Below are positions 1 through 9,596 of a DNA stretch of 64,000 nt, in pieces. Position 1 is the stretch's first letter. The number at the start of each line of letters is the position of its first letter. Below the pieces are notes generated by a model. The model did no database searches. It was not told the DNA's origin and was given only the letters and a program-made list of their open reading frames with translations. Origin of the DNA: Lotus japonicus (lineage: Eukaryota > Streptophyta > Magnoliopsida > Fabales > Fabaceae). The DNA lies in NCBI RefSeq assembly GCF_012489685.1, contig NC_080044.1:16224369-16288368 (forward strand), written 5' to 3'. A program made the translations under genes and the position numbers.

Positions 1-2
1 AT

Positions 3-569
3 GTGTTTAATCACGAAGCTTCCTTGATGCTACGCAACGTGCAAGGTCACACTGACCTGAGTGAGAATCCTGACTCTGTTGCTGAGGAATGGGATAATCT
101 GAGTACTTGGTTAGTTGCTCAGGTTCCTGCTATGATGAGTCATCTTATTGCTGAAAGGGATCAAAGGATAGCTGCTGCTAAGCAGAGGTTTGCCAGAAGA
201 GTGGCTCTTCATGAACAACAACAGAGACACAAGCTTCTCGAAGCTATTGAAGAGGCCAGAAGAAAGAAAGAAAAAGCAGAAGAAGCTGCACGTCAAGCAG
301 CAGCTCAGGCTGAACACGCTCGGTTAGAGGCAGAAAGACTTGAAGCTGAAGCACTTAGATGCCAAGCACTTGCACCAGTGGTTTTTACTCCTGTTGCTTC
401 TGCTTCCATTCCGGCTCCTCAAGCTGCTCGGACTGTTCCTTCTAGCTCTACTCAGTCCAGCTCATCCAGACTCGACACTGTGGAACAACGTCTTAACACT
501 CATGAGTCTATGCTGATTGAAATGAAGCAAATGATGATGGAACTTCTGCGTCGATCTGATAAACCCTAG
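3..569 (+). CDS. Env-like third ORF of a Sirevirus, C-terminal part
   Basis: The frame is open from the window edge to a TAG at 567-569, so this is the C-terminal 188 residues of a longer protein; the apparent first codon is GTG and is not a start. Residues about 55-120 form a strongly charged, heptad-like stretch rich in Glu, Lys, Arg and Ala, typical of a coiled coil. A Ser/Pro/Ala linker follows, then a second short amphipathic helix ending in MMMELLRRSDKP. No transmembrane segment is visible in this part. Position just upstream of the 3' LTR identifies it as the Sirevirus third ORF (env-like or ORF3), whose function is not established. I see no frameshift or stop here, so this element may be young. 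Confidence 0.75.
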   Translation: MFNHEASLMLRNVQGHTDLSENPDSVAEEWDNLSTWLVAQVPAMMSHLIAERDQRIAAAKQRFARRVALHEQQQRHKLLEAIEEARRKKEKAEEAARQAAAQAEHARLEAERLEAEALRCQALAPVVFTPVASASIPAPQAARTVPSSSTQSSSSRLDTVEQRLNTHESMLIEMKQMMMELLRRSDKP

Positions 570-756
570 CTTCAGGATCTCTTCGTTTTTATTTTTCTTT
601 ACCTTTGTTTTATTTCGTTAAACTCTGGTTCTTTCTTGTTAATCTTTACTTTGCTCGTTTGTGATTATCTATGCATATATATATCTGACATTATGTTTGC
701 AAAATTTCTTTTATTCATAATAAACCGCGTTTACATCATACATTTTTTTAAAAATC

Positions 757-1149
757 CTAGAATGGAGGATCCCTCCTCATTCTTCTGCACTCCTGGCGCT
801 GCTCTAACCTCTCCTTCTCCAGACGATCCAGTGAATACTGGATGTTGTTGAGATTGACAATCTGCTCATCCCTCTCCAGAATTTCTTCTGAAGTCCTGAG
901 CTTCTTCTCTATAATTTCCTTTTCTTCCAGCAGCTTTAGTTCAAGCTGGCTGAGTTCTTGTACTTCCTCCACGAAGGCAAGGAATTTCCTCATGTCATTC
1001 TTCAACTCTGGACGCAGGTCCTCCTCCAGCAGTGTCCGTGTTAGCTCTGAGATGGTTGTTGTACCCTCTGGATGCCTAATGTTGAGGAACAAGTCCTCTT
1101 CGAAGGCTCTCTTTCTCAGCTCCTCTAATGCGATCATGTATGATGCCAT
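757..1149 (-). CDS. Antisense coiled-coil ORF inside the Sirevirus 3' region
   Basis: A 130-codon ORF runs opposite to the retroelement, between its third ORF and 3' LTR. It starts with ATG (MASYMIALEELRKRAFEEDL) in an A-rich context (AAAAAAATGG) and has a TATA box about 50 bp upstream on the same strand. The product is acidic and almost wholly helical by eye: residues 20-50 hold a hydrophobic repeat, and residues 55-118 are a heptad-like coiled coil rich in Glu, Leu and Lys. It ends with the basic segment CRRMRRDPPF. I recognise no catalytic motif and no named family. Antisense accessory ORFs are known in Tat-lineage gypsy elements, but I do not know of this one as a described gene. It could be chance, but length, start context, promoter and coiled-coil composition argue for a real gene. 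Confidence 0.55.
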   Translation of the reverse strand: MASYMIALEELRKRAFEEDLFLNIRHPEGTTTISELTRTLLEEDLRPELKNDMRKFLAFVEEVQELSQLELKLLEEKEIIEKKLRTSEEILERDEQIVNLNNIQYSLDRLEKERLEQRQECRRMRRDPPF

Positions 1150-1196
1150 TTTTTTGGTATTATTCGAGTTGTGAAGCTTACCCCATTCTCCATCGC

Positions 1197-1204
1197 TTTA
1201 TATA
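1197..1204 (-). promoter_or_regulatory. TATA box for the antisense ORF
   Basis: Read on the minus strand the sequence is CCTATATAAAGCG, a canonical plant TATA box. It lies about 47 bp upstream of the ATG of the antisense ORF at 1149. A plant start site about 30 bp downstream would leave a leader of only some 20 bases. Confidence 0.5.
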
Positions 1205-1390
1205 GGCTTCACCTTCTCTCTGAAAGTTAATGCTCCTACGGTTTCTCGAGGTTAAGTTCTTGGTAACTGACCCTTTTCTTTACTCCCTTGGCCGGTGGTA
1301 AACGTTCCTCTTGTGCATTAACTCTTCTATTTACTTCGCCTAACTCTGATTCATGCATCGTTTTAATTTTCTTTAAACTTAGACCTTCTC

Positions 1391-1947
1391 TAAGGGGGAG
1401 TACCTTGTACTTCAAGCTAAGTTTTTCACACCCCAAGCTTTTTGCTTATGACAAAAAGGGGGAGTACAAACCAGTTTTTGATGTGTAAGATGTGTTAGTG
1501 TGACTTATTTTTCTTTTGGAGAATTTAAGAGTTCCACCTTTATGACCATAGATGTGTCACTGGGCAAATACAAGGAATACATTTCACTTCTTCTGAAGTG
1601 ATTTTAGTTTGACTCTGATACCCAAGACTCTGATACCTTGTCCGTTGACTCTGATTACTTATGCGCTCTGATTACTCTATTTTCATCTATGTCATAAGTT
1701 TTTCACTCTGAACTCTTATATTATTTAGCTCAGAATCTAGACTCTTCTAACGTTTTCATCAAGTATTAGATTCAGGGGGAGCTAAGCTCAGAATCAAGCA
1801 GTGACTTGAATTCAGAATGAGCAAGATAAACTATTCACATCAGGATAAGTCTTATTCTATATCTCTAAAATCTGAGTGAATTCAGTTTAATGTTTAAGAA
1901 TTGTTCATCAAAAATCTTAGTTTTGTCATCATCAAAAAGGGGGAGAT
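1391..1947 (+). repeat. Repeated purine tracts before the 3' LTR
   Basis: Four polypurine tracts of the type AAGGGGGAG occur at about 1391-1400, 1452-1464, 1773-1781 and 1934-1946. The last touches the LTR and is the expected polypurine primer for plus-strand synthesis. Duplicated purine tracts in this region are a recorded Sirevirus trait. The spacer also repeats GACTCTGAT-like words many times between 1610 and 1700. Confidence 0.6.
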
Positions 1948-3157
1948 TGTAAGATCAAGTTTTGATCTAGTAGTACAACTCTATGTTTTGATGATTACAT
2001 GTTAACCTTTTGATATGAACAATTGTGGTACTCTAACGTGTTTTTCTGAGTGTGCTATTTACAGGCTCTGACCTCTATTCAATCTCACACAAATCAGAAG
2101 CACTGTGCTTAAAGAGTGACCCAAGCAACGCTTTCGCATTGACCATGTTCAACATGAACAGTGGAAAAGCTTCAGAAGTTCTGAAGCTACACAAACTCTG
2201 ATGTGGACTCAGTCACTAGAAGCTCTGAAGATCCAGAAGTTCTGATAACCTAGAAACACTAAAGGTTCAGATGTTCTGATGGTGTAGAAGACTCTGAAGA
2301 TACAGAAGCTGAATAGTGGAAACTCTGAAGTCCAGAAGCAAGAAACTCTGAAGACCATGTACTTCCCTCTGAGTTCAGAATCAGAAGATACAATGGTCAG
2401 AGGATCTGTGCTTTCCCTTTGACTCTGATCAACCGGCTACACAAGTTCCAACATGAAGCATTCCCCTGATCAGAAGTCTCCTAGGTTTAAATGTCATGTC
2501 ACTATCCAAGTACAAAAGCAACTGTACCATCCTGACGACCTACCTAACGTTCTCAGCCATAGCAGAAGCTGGAATTTCCAGAACTGCCCTCCAACAGTAG
2601 CATTTCCCATGCAACGTTCAACCCTAATCCTTGGAGTATATAAGAGGCTGAAGACTGAAAGAAGCGGCTAGAAGCATTCACATACGCGCAAGACAAATTC
2701 AAATTCTTCTAAGCTTTCTTTCATCCTGAATTTCATTGTGTTTACTATAAGCTTTTTAGAAGCACTTTCTTTGTAAACAAGAACTTCATATACAGTTGTA
2801 TAGTTTTCCTTTAGGAGATCAAGGTTGATCGGATCCTAGAGAAGACTAAGAGAGTGAATCTTAGTGTGAGCTAAGTCAGTGTAATTGTTAGTCACTTGTA
2901 GGTTTCAAGTGCAGTTGTAACTCTTACCTGATTAGTGGATTGCCTTCATTCTAAGAAGGAAGAAATCACCTTAACGGGTGGACTGGAGTAGCTTGAGTGA
3001 TTTATCAAGTGAACCAGGATAAAAATCCTTGTGTGCTTTTCTATCTCTTATTCTTAGCACTTAAGTTCTCGAAAGATTTGTCAAAATCTTTAAGGTGGAA
3101 GTTTTATCTTGAAAACGTTATTCAAACCCCCCCTTTCTACCGTTTTTCATACCTTCA
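1948..3157 (+). repeat. 3' LTR of the Sirevirus element
   Basis: The LTR starts TGTAAGATCAAG directly after the purine tract and ends ACCTTCA, giving the usual TG...CA ends. Its limits are confirmed by the isolated copy at 51360-52575, which is nearly identical apart from roughly ten substitutions and a longer C-run near the end (7 against 13 C). Short ORFs inside it, such as 2453-2671, are not taken as genes. Confidence 0.9.
2637..2644 (+). promoter_or_regulatory. LTR TATA box
   Basis: TATATAAG sits about 690 bp into the LTR and is conserved in the second copy at 52049-52056. Its position suits the U3 promoter of the retrotransposon. Confidence 0.6.
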
Positions 3158-4773
3158 ATTGACTTGTGAAGTTGAGATGGAAGGAAGGAAGAGTTTTAGA
3201 AAACCTTGGACCCTTTAGGGTTCGGCTAAGCCACTTTTGTGGTTGTTGGCAAGTTTTATTCCTTCCGATTCATGCCCAAGTTTATGTGATGGCTTGATTG
3301 ATGAGGTTGCCATGACTTAAGTGTTGATGAGCATGAGAATATGACTATGTGCTTGATATCGCTTATTTGATGCCTGATTTGAATATTTCCAAAAGGTCGC
3401 TCATCCAGTTGTAATTCCTTTTGGTGCTGTGGTTATTATTGTGATTATGTTGTATAAGTCTTGTGAAGATGTTAAGACTCTAGGTTGACTATTAGAGCCC
3501 TAACAAAGAGAATTGAGACTTAATCGCTTGCAAGTAAAATGTGATGTAATTGGAACATAGGTCTAGTGATGACTATGGACCATGAGAACAATGGTACCGT
3601 TAGAGACAAACGGTTACTTGCACGCGAGGGTGTTTTGTGGGTTGTACGGTGTGTCCCCACGTGATTTGGTTGACTGCGGTCACCTTGTGATTCTGTGGAC
3701 GGACGGTGTGTCTGGCGGACGATGTGTCCCCCCACATGAATGAGGGTTGTACGGTGTGTCCCCTCCGAGAATTGTTCATCTGCGGATGATCGTGATTATG
3801 GCCATTGGTGTTGTGGTGGTTGTGTGAATGGTGAGGTCGTTAGCCTAACTGAACCTAGGTGACTGACTTTGATACAACGTAAAGATTATGCTAATTATAC
3901 CTTGTTATTTATGAGAATACATGAACATGTGAATGTTTCCATGAGAACATGTGATCTAACCCTGTTATTTGTTTATGTGTTTATTTGGGGGGGGGGGGGT
4001 AGATGGTGACCACCACGATATTGGAGACTATCGTGAGATGTGAGATCGTTCTGAGTAGGCCAGCGGAAGACCGGCTCTGGGAGACCGACGGTTCCGGAGT
4101 CCGGAGAGTCTACGTCGGCGATGCGGAGCTCTTAGGGAGGAACAAGTCTGGGGCGGTTGTGGAGAGGCAGACCCTTAGGGATGGGACTGTTGTGCTGCCA
4201 AATCCTCCCGCTAGGTTTCATCAGACTACAGTGGACGAGGAGGAAGAAGATCCCTCGGATGACACTACAGTGGAGTCACGGTTGGTCGAGGAGGTGGAGG
4301 CAGTGGAGTCTTCACCACCAGAGGCCAAGTCGGGAGTCTGTGCGCAGCGTATACCTGGGCGTCCAAAGTGCTTTAGAGTGGGACCTCGGAAAAGCGTGAT
4401 AAAGCTGGAGCAGTCTAAGAAGAGAGCGTGTGGAGCGGGAACTGACGTTCCGGAGCGGGATTAGGATTAGAGTGTTCCTTTCTGTGGGGCTGAGAATTCG
4501 TGTCGAACTATTATTTATCATTTTTATTTTCGGGGTTTTCTTCTGATGTACTTGATGTAGGGCTTTAGCCCAAGGTTTCATTTATGTACTTTGGAATTAC
4601 AATTTCTTTTAATTACGAGTATTTTATTCAGAAATGCATGTCTTATTTATTCCGCAAATTTATTCGTAAGGTTTAAGTTTCGCAATAATTGAACTTTTGT
4701 CATTAAAACAAGATTAATAATTGAACGGCGAAAATGGTTTACTGTGTGACACTCGAGAAATCTGGGCGTTACA
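3158..4773 (+). mobile_element. 3' remnant of an LTR from another retroelement, probably Ty3/gypsy
   Basis: The sequence after the Sirevirus LTR ends at GGGCGTTACA, the same style of terminus (GTTACA) as the long solo LTRs elsewhere in the window, and the duplicated host segment follows shortly after. It carries an ORF (4003-4464) close to its right end, as the 30156-34236 LTR does. The left end was cut off when the Sirevirus inserted, so neither its start nor a target duplication can be seen. A G-run of 13 bases lies at 3987-3999. Assignment to gypsy is by analogy only. Confidence 0.5.
4003..4464 (+). CDS. Acidic LTR-resident ORF, 153 aa, function unknown
   Basis: The ORF starts with ATG (MVTTTILETIVRCEIVLSR) just after a G-run and ends with TAG at 4462-4464. 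The N-terminal 70 residues are mixed. Residues 78-106 are very acidic and Ser-rich (EEEEDPSDDT...), and the C-terminal third is basic (KCFRVGPRKSVIKLEQSKKR). GC content is clearly higher than in its flanks. The acidic motif resembles SSDEEDPSEEE in the ORF at 30643-31179, which lies at a similar place in a different LTR, so this may be a family of LTR-borne ORFs. I recognise no domain. It may be non-coding in practice. Confidence 0.35.
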   Translation: MVTTTILETIVRCEIVLSRPAEDRLWETDGSGVRRVYVGDAELLGRNKSGAVVERQTLRDGTVVLPNPPARFHQTTVDEEEEDPSDDTTVESRLVEEVEAVESSPPEAKSGVCAQRIPGRPKCFRVGPRKSVIKLEQSKKRACGAGTDVPERD

Positions 4774-4889
4774 ATTCTCTCCACTCTATCTCTACATTAA
4801 ATAGGAGTGTTTATGTCAACAAATATATCAATGATTGCACTCTTAAAAAAATGTGTGTAACCTTAAACAACAAAATATCTAGAACGGAG
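4774..4889. other. Short junction with a Stowaway-like MITE end
   Basis: This stretch joins the LTR remnant to unit A. Near its right edge CTAGAACGGAGGGAGTA (about 4871-4887) matches the typical terminal repeat of Stowaway MITEs read in reverse. I could not find a matching opposite terminus, so it is at most a fragment. Confidence 0.35.
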
Positions 4890-5378
4890 GGAGTATATTT
4901 TAAATTTTTAGTGCAATAGTAACTCTAGTTGGTGTTACAAGAATGAGCGTCACAATAGGAACATTAGTGGCCACATAAAAAATTTTGGGGATACAGACTA
5001 ATTGAGAGACCGATGTGACTAACATTTAAAAAAAGTCAAGGACAAACTTGCCAATTTATGTCGTAGAGTAACCAAAGTGGTTGACTGTATCTTTCACGGA
5101 CTGAAGTTACCATTCACTTGTGATTTGTGTGTATATTATCTATGGTTCTATCTACCTTTCTCTTTTAACAAGGAAATATGTAGATTAAAAAATTATTTAT
5201 TTAATTGAATCAATTACTCACTGTGACCACATGGAAAATTAAAGAAGAAATAAATATTTCAAAGCTGCCACATTAATAACCAATTGATAGAAGTAGAAAA
5301 AAAATGGAACAGACAAATGATAATAAATGCCTATTATATTTATGATTTATATATATGATATTTATTTAACTAAGAGAA

Positions 5379-5570
5379 ATGATGTAGTGGATCAACACCG
5401 CTTAAGAAAGTAGTTGGGGGTTTAATTCTCGACTCATGTGAATGAAAACACTCATTGGTCAACCTCTCTTGCTTGGTGCACTGATGATAAGGCAATGTAT
5501 TAGTCTTACACCTATAGCTGTAGTGATACCATGGATAATTTTTTTTTACCTCTTTGTCAAAAAAAATAAA
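5379..5570 (+). mobile_element. SINE-like relic upstream of gene A
   Basis: A roughly 190-bp unit contains a sequence like a pol III B box (GGGTTTAATTCTCGACTC) and ends in an A-rich tail (TTGTCAAAAAAAATAAAG). The same unit lies at the same relative place in units B and C, so it predates the duplication. I see no clear A box or target duplication. It is a SINE by structure rather than by family match. Confidence 0.45.
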
Positions 5571-5759
5571 GCACACCTTACCATATTAATGTGGTAGTTA
5601 TTAATAATTCAATTCAAGAAAATAATTATTGCGAGCAATTAATTCATTGAATTCAATCCTATGACTCTATGGGTTATTATTAATTAATGTGACAATGTCC
5701 ATTTAATTCTCACACGTAAGCCATAAATGTTATGAAAAAAAAAACTAAAGAAAAACTCC

Positions 5760-5766
5760 TATATAA
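5760..5766 (+). promoter_or_regulatory. TATA box of C2H2 gene A
   Basis: CCTATATAATGACTCA lies about 106 bp before the ATG and is followed by a CT-rich leader (CTCCCCCTCTCAATCTCC). The same box is found before gene B (17663) and at 22606, the displaced promoter of gene C. Confidence 0.65.
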
Positions 5767-5865
5767 TGACTCACAACACTCATTGCAAATCACCTTATCC
5801 ACATAAGAACCTTCAACTCACTCCCCCTCTCAATCTCCACAATCACCCAGCCCAGTTTCTTCACC

Positions 5866-6435
5866 ATGGCCAATACAAACTACTCTAGCCATGCTTCCTT
5901 CGTTGTTTCAATTGATTATTACGCCCGAGCGATCGAAAAATATTGTACTCTAGTTATATTAACTCCTAGGAAAATTGGTGACAATAACCAAACCAAGGTT
6001 CGTGTCACTTATGAAGGTGTGAATCCTTCATCTAAACCAACTGTGAATCGTACTAAGAATGACATTGTTTTTGGTCATCAGATCAATGAACATTATGATG
6101 GTAAGATTCGTAGTGGTCCACACATAAAAAATGGACCATATACGTGCCGAAAGTGCGAAAAACAATTTGTGACATCTCAACACTTTGCTTCGCATGCCCG
6201 TGCGGATCACTACAAGTATGAAAGCAAAGACCAGAGGAGGAAGAGAACTTTATCAAAATTTCGAAGGAGAAATTTTTCCCTTCAAAAGGTTAGTGGTGGA
6301 CTTACTGTCGTTCCCATTCCTTTTGAGGGTGCAGGGACATCAAGGGTTTCTAGTGAAGAAGACCCTACTCATGGAATGGAAGCTCTTGGTGATGGATTAG
6401 CTGGTGAAAAAATAAAATTAGAGCCTTCTGCATAA
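5866..6435 (+). CDS. Single C2H2 zinc-finger protein, copy A
   Basis: An intronless ORF of 189 codons begins at ATG in a good plant context (CACCATGGC). The only domain is one zinc finger at about residues 87-108: C-x2-C-x12-H-x4-H around YTCRKCEKQF, with SQHFASH where plant EPF-type fingers have QALGGH. The N-terminal half is polar with no motif I recognise. A basic patch (KDQRRKRTLSKFRRRNF) follows the finger and could act as a nuclear signal. The C-terminus is acidic with a conserved KIKLEPSA end. Copies B and C are close paralogues, and all three keep their reading frame although their flanks have diverged, which suggests selection or recent function. DNA binding and transcriptional regulation are inferred from the family. 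No EAR motif (LxLxL) is visible. Confidence 0.75.
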   Translation: MANTNYSSHASFVVSIDYYARAIEKYCTLVILTPRKIGDNNQTKVRVTYEGVNPSSKPTVNRTKNDIVFGHQINEHYDGKIRSGPHIKNGPYTCRKCEKQFVTSQHFASHARADHYKYESKDQRRKRTLSKFRRRNFSLQKVSGGLTVVPIPFEGAGTSRVSSEEDPTHGMEALGDGLAGEKIKLEPSA

Positions 6436-8111
6436 TTTCTCTAATGTGTTTGAATAATGTCAGTTTTTAGGGTTTCGTATCCTTGTGTCGTTTGTAGTGT
6501 TGGTGTTGTTGTTAGGGTCAGACAGCCAATGTTAAGGGCTTTAATATTTATGCAATTGTGCTTATGAACTTTTATGTATGACCTATCACCATCAGCATTT
6601 TGGTTTTTTTGCTGCTTTGACTTTTATCTGTTTTGACTCAATGATTAGTCTTTCAATTTTTCAGTAATATATCAGTGTTTTGGTATGTCATTAAATACTA
6701 GATTCAAGTTGATATGAATTATAGCTTCATTTTACTTTCTAGATAACATCCTTTCAAAGTCTAAATTTTTTTTGTGAATGAAAATTATATTAAGGACTAA
6801 TCTCAAGTAAAATAACACTTACAAACCAAGTTACATACCCAATACATTATAGGCTAGAATGTCTTCAAGCTAAAATCTTATACTGAATTGTTATATTAGA
6901 CTATGAGTTGGGTGTGACACCGGATGGAGAATATTTTTGATGGTGAGTTTTTTTTATATATAATGGGGTTTGTCTTGGATGACTACTTTAAATGGTGGCC
7001 TTGCTTCTTAGATACTTGTGTATTTTGTTTTAGCCCCTTCTCACTTGCTCCCTTGTGTAGCAATCGAGTTTTCTAATATTTTTATCTTTTTTTCATTTTG
7101 TATTTCCTCTTTTGTTCCGGTTAGTACAACCATGTGCTCCCAATTATATAAATTTTTCGCATATAAAAAATTATATGCTCGCTTGATTTAAATTAAATAA
7201 ACATTAGAAATTGAAAAGAAAAAAAGAAAGAAAAATTTAGTCACCCACACCAAAAAATTTCCTTAGATCTCTGAATAGTTAAAACTCGAACTTCAACGTT
7301 TTTTTTAACCTTGATAGAGATGTGTGCTCTAGTATTGCGCTAAGTGTACTATCATACTTCCCTGATGCTAGATTCCCCCTTGAAACCCTTATTCTTGAAA
7401 TAAATTTGGCAAAAGAATAGCTATTCTAAAGGAAGACACTACACTGCGTTATGAACTCCATAAGAGTCCAACTATCATACATCCACATATGGTTTTGGCA
7501 GCAACGTCGAATTCAACTGAAAAATCATAGGAGGAGGTGGGTGACAACAAAAATGACAATGAGTGGTGATAGAGAGAAGGAGATGAAAAAGAAAATAAGT
7601 GACGATATAAAGATAACTACAATATGCATATTGTCATTGATAGTGCCTTGCGATAACAAGTCACACAAATTCAAAATACGTCATAAAATTTAATGTTTCA
7701 ACCATTTTTCACTTGTTTATGATGAAGAACATGTTGGAGATATTGTCGATATAAAATCGCCCAAAAGATCACCCAAAATACTAGTTTATATAATACTTGA
7801 ATGAGTTAACGCTTGGCGCGTGCGCGCACACACACACACAAATAAATATATATATAGAAAAAGATTCGCATCACTTTGAATTATATTGTTTTCTAATGCT
7901 TCATACTTGTCGTAGTTAAAAGTTATAACAAGTGTATGCTTATGGTATATAATTCTAATTCAAATTGTATTGTTTTTTAATCATATTACTTAAATTATGA
8001 TTAAAATATATGTTAAGCTTATGTTATTTTTTCAATTAATGAATTATTGGATTTTGTATAAAGGTTAGTTAATTTTTTTTTATTTAATTTTAACCTAGAT
8101 GACAATTTGGG
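6436..8111. other. 3' flank of gene A, no further gene seen
   Basis: The first 300 bp match the 3' flanks of genes B and C (GGGTTTCGTATCCTTGTGTCG and on) and probably include the transcript's 3' UTR. The rest is AT-rich and collinear with units B and C. Compared with them it lacks about 150 bp near 7370. A short AC-dinucleotide run lies at 7827-7841. Small ORFs such as 7451-7693 are not conserved in the other copies. Confidence 0.6.
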
Positions 8112-8129
8112 TGGAATCTCTATAGTATT

Positions 8130-8441
8130 TTTTTTTTTTGAAAATTGAAGCAAACCAGGCAAAGTACAATTTACATGAAGCTGAGAAACAAAAAACCCAC
8201 CACCAACCCGCAAAATGGCAAAAGCGTAATCCCAAGAAAGAACCTCATTAAAACCTTACTAGGAAAAACCCATTGGGATAAAAACCTAGCAAAGAAAAAG
8301 AGTACCACAATCTTGGGACAGCCATTTTGCATCAAGATACAATAAGAATCAGCCCCTACAATCATGAAAAAAACTCCAGGAGTGCCAGACTGTTTATTTT
8401 CGTTTAACAGCAGTGACAACAACAACAGAACATCACAGGCA
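8130..8441 (-). mobile_element. 5'-truncated LINE-type retroposon with 18-bp target duplication
   Basis: Identical 18-bp sequences, TGGAATCTCTATAGTATT, flank the insert at 8112-8129 and 8442-8459. The left junction carries a T-run, which is the poly(A) tail of a minus-strand insertion. The matching sites in units B (about 20193) and D (about 54560) lack the insert. The long target duplication plus a tail shows target-primed reverse transcription. The body (minus strand) includes GGGTTTTTCCTAGTAAGG, common in plant retroelement 3' ends. No coding domain remains. Confidence 0.75.
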
Positions 8442-9596
8442 TGGAATCTCTATAGTATTAACTATGAAGTCTAATGCAAAAAAAAACTATGAATTCGAAG
8501 AAATATACCATGGCAGAATCTTTTGAAGTGGGTGAGTTCCAATAATTATATTTAAAAGGAGTTTTTAAATAAGTGTTTCTAATTTTTTTTTACATGGAAA
8601 TGTTAAAATGGTAAATTAATATGCTAATTAAATGATCATATAAGAATTCCTTGAAAGGGTCGTCCGTGGAGGTAAAAAATGTATTAGTATTTTTAGATTA
8701 AGTAGTCTATTCCTATTAAAACCTTTTATATATTTATCGTTGACATACTAAAACTTTATATCCTTATCGTAAGGAATTTGAAAAAATTGAATATTAATGC
8801 ACAAAATGAAAGCAATCAATTAAAGAGATTAATTGCTTAAGGTGAAAATTGTGATTTTCTCCTTAGATCTTTTAATAACCTATTGATAATGTAGTGAGTT
8901 GTTGATAAAAAATCGATGCAACATGACCAAAATAAGCACAAGTCAAAACATGACCACGTTCTTGGTCATATCCATTTTAAAGGCTTGTTACCGAAGTATT
9001 TTTTACCTGACTCACTAAGATTAAGAAAATTAGTAAATCAGAAATAACTCATGACTTTGGTACGTTTTGGGTTTTATTAACAACATCTTAAATGTTATGC
9101 ATGATCCAACAATGAATAAATCAGGAATACCCATTCTACGGAGACTGATCAGAGTTTCCGGCTTGCAGACTTCTCCAAATACATTTTTTCTTTGTTTCCA
9201 TGTTTTCCTTCACTTTTCCATTTTTCCAATCGTGACTTACCTATTGCAAATTTTGAACATGTGACTTTTGTAAAGAAAGTGTAACAAAGTAGGCACAGTT
9301 TATAGCTAGAAAACATAGTAAAAAATACTATGACCATAAAGTCGACACTCGTCACCTTGCCACACTTAAACTAAGCTTGTCCTCAAGAAGACACTCAGAC
9401 TATCCGCAAATAAAAATATTCAAACACTGGCAGCCTCACTACAATGGCAGCATCTACTCTCATGCAACCAACCAAGTTTGGTCGCAGCAACACTTTGCAG
9501 CTGAAATATACTCAATCCATTTCTAAGGCTTTTGGGTTGGAGCCCTCTACAGCTAAGGTCTCATGTTCCTTATGTTGAGAATTCAAGTACGGAGTT

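Larger units (their letters stand above)
1..3157 (+). mobile_element. Sirevirus-type Ty1/copia retrotransposon, 3' part only
   Basis: The window opens inside the third ORF of an LTR retrotransposon whose gag-pol lies to the left. In order it shows an env-like coiled-coil ORF, about 1.4 kb of non-coding DNA with an antisense ORF, several purine tracts, and a 1210-bp LTR beginning TGTAAGATCAAG and ending ACCTTCA. An extra ORF after pol and repeated purine tracts are known traits of Sireviruses (SIRE/Maximus lineage). A second copy of this LTR is at 51360-52575. The 5-bp target duplication should be ATTGA (3158-3162), but its left partner is outside the window. Confidence 0.85.
4890..9426 (+). 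repeat. Host segmental repeat, unit A
   Basis: From TAGTGCAATAGTAACTC to about CAAATAAAAATATTCAAAC this segment is collinear with units B (16291-20556) and C (20557 onward) over the C2H2 gene, its promoter and several kb of 3' flank. Its last 1.6 kb matches unit D (54281-55560). Differences are many scattered substitutions and small indels, so the duplication is not recent. The right edge coincides with the start of the psbO pseudogene. Confidence 0.75.

Noticed and set aside
2453..2671. 72-codon ORF in the Sirevirus LTR, repeated at 51865-52083
   Set aside because: Both copies are open because the LTRs are near-identical; the frame crosses the TATA box, which is not where a coding region would lie.
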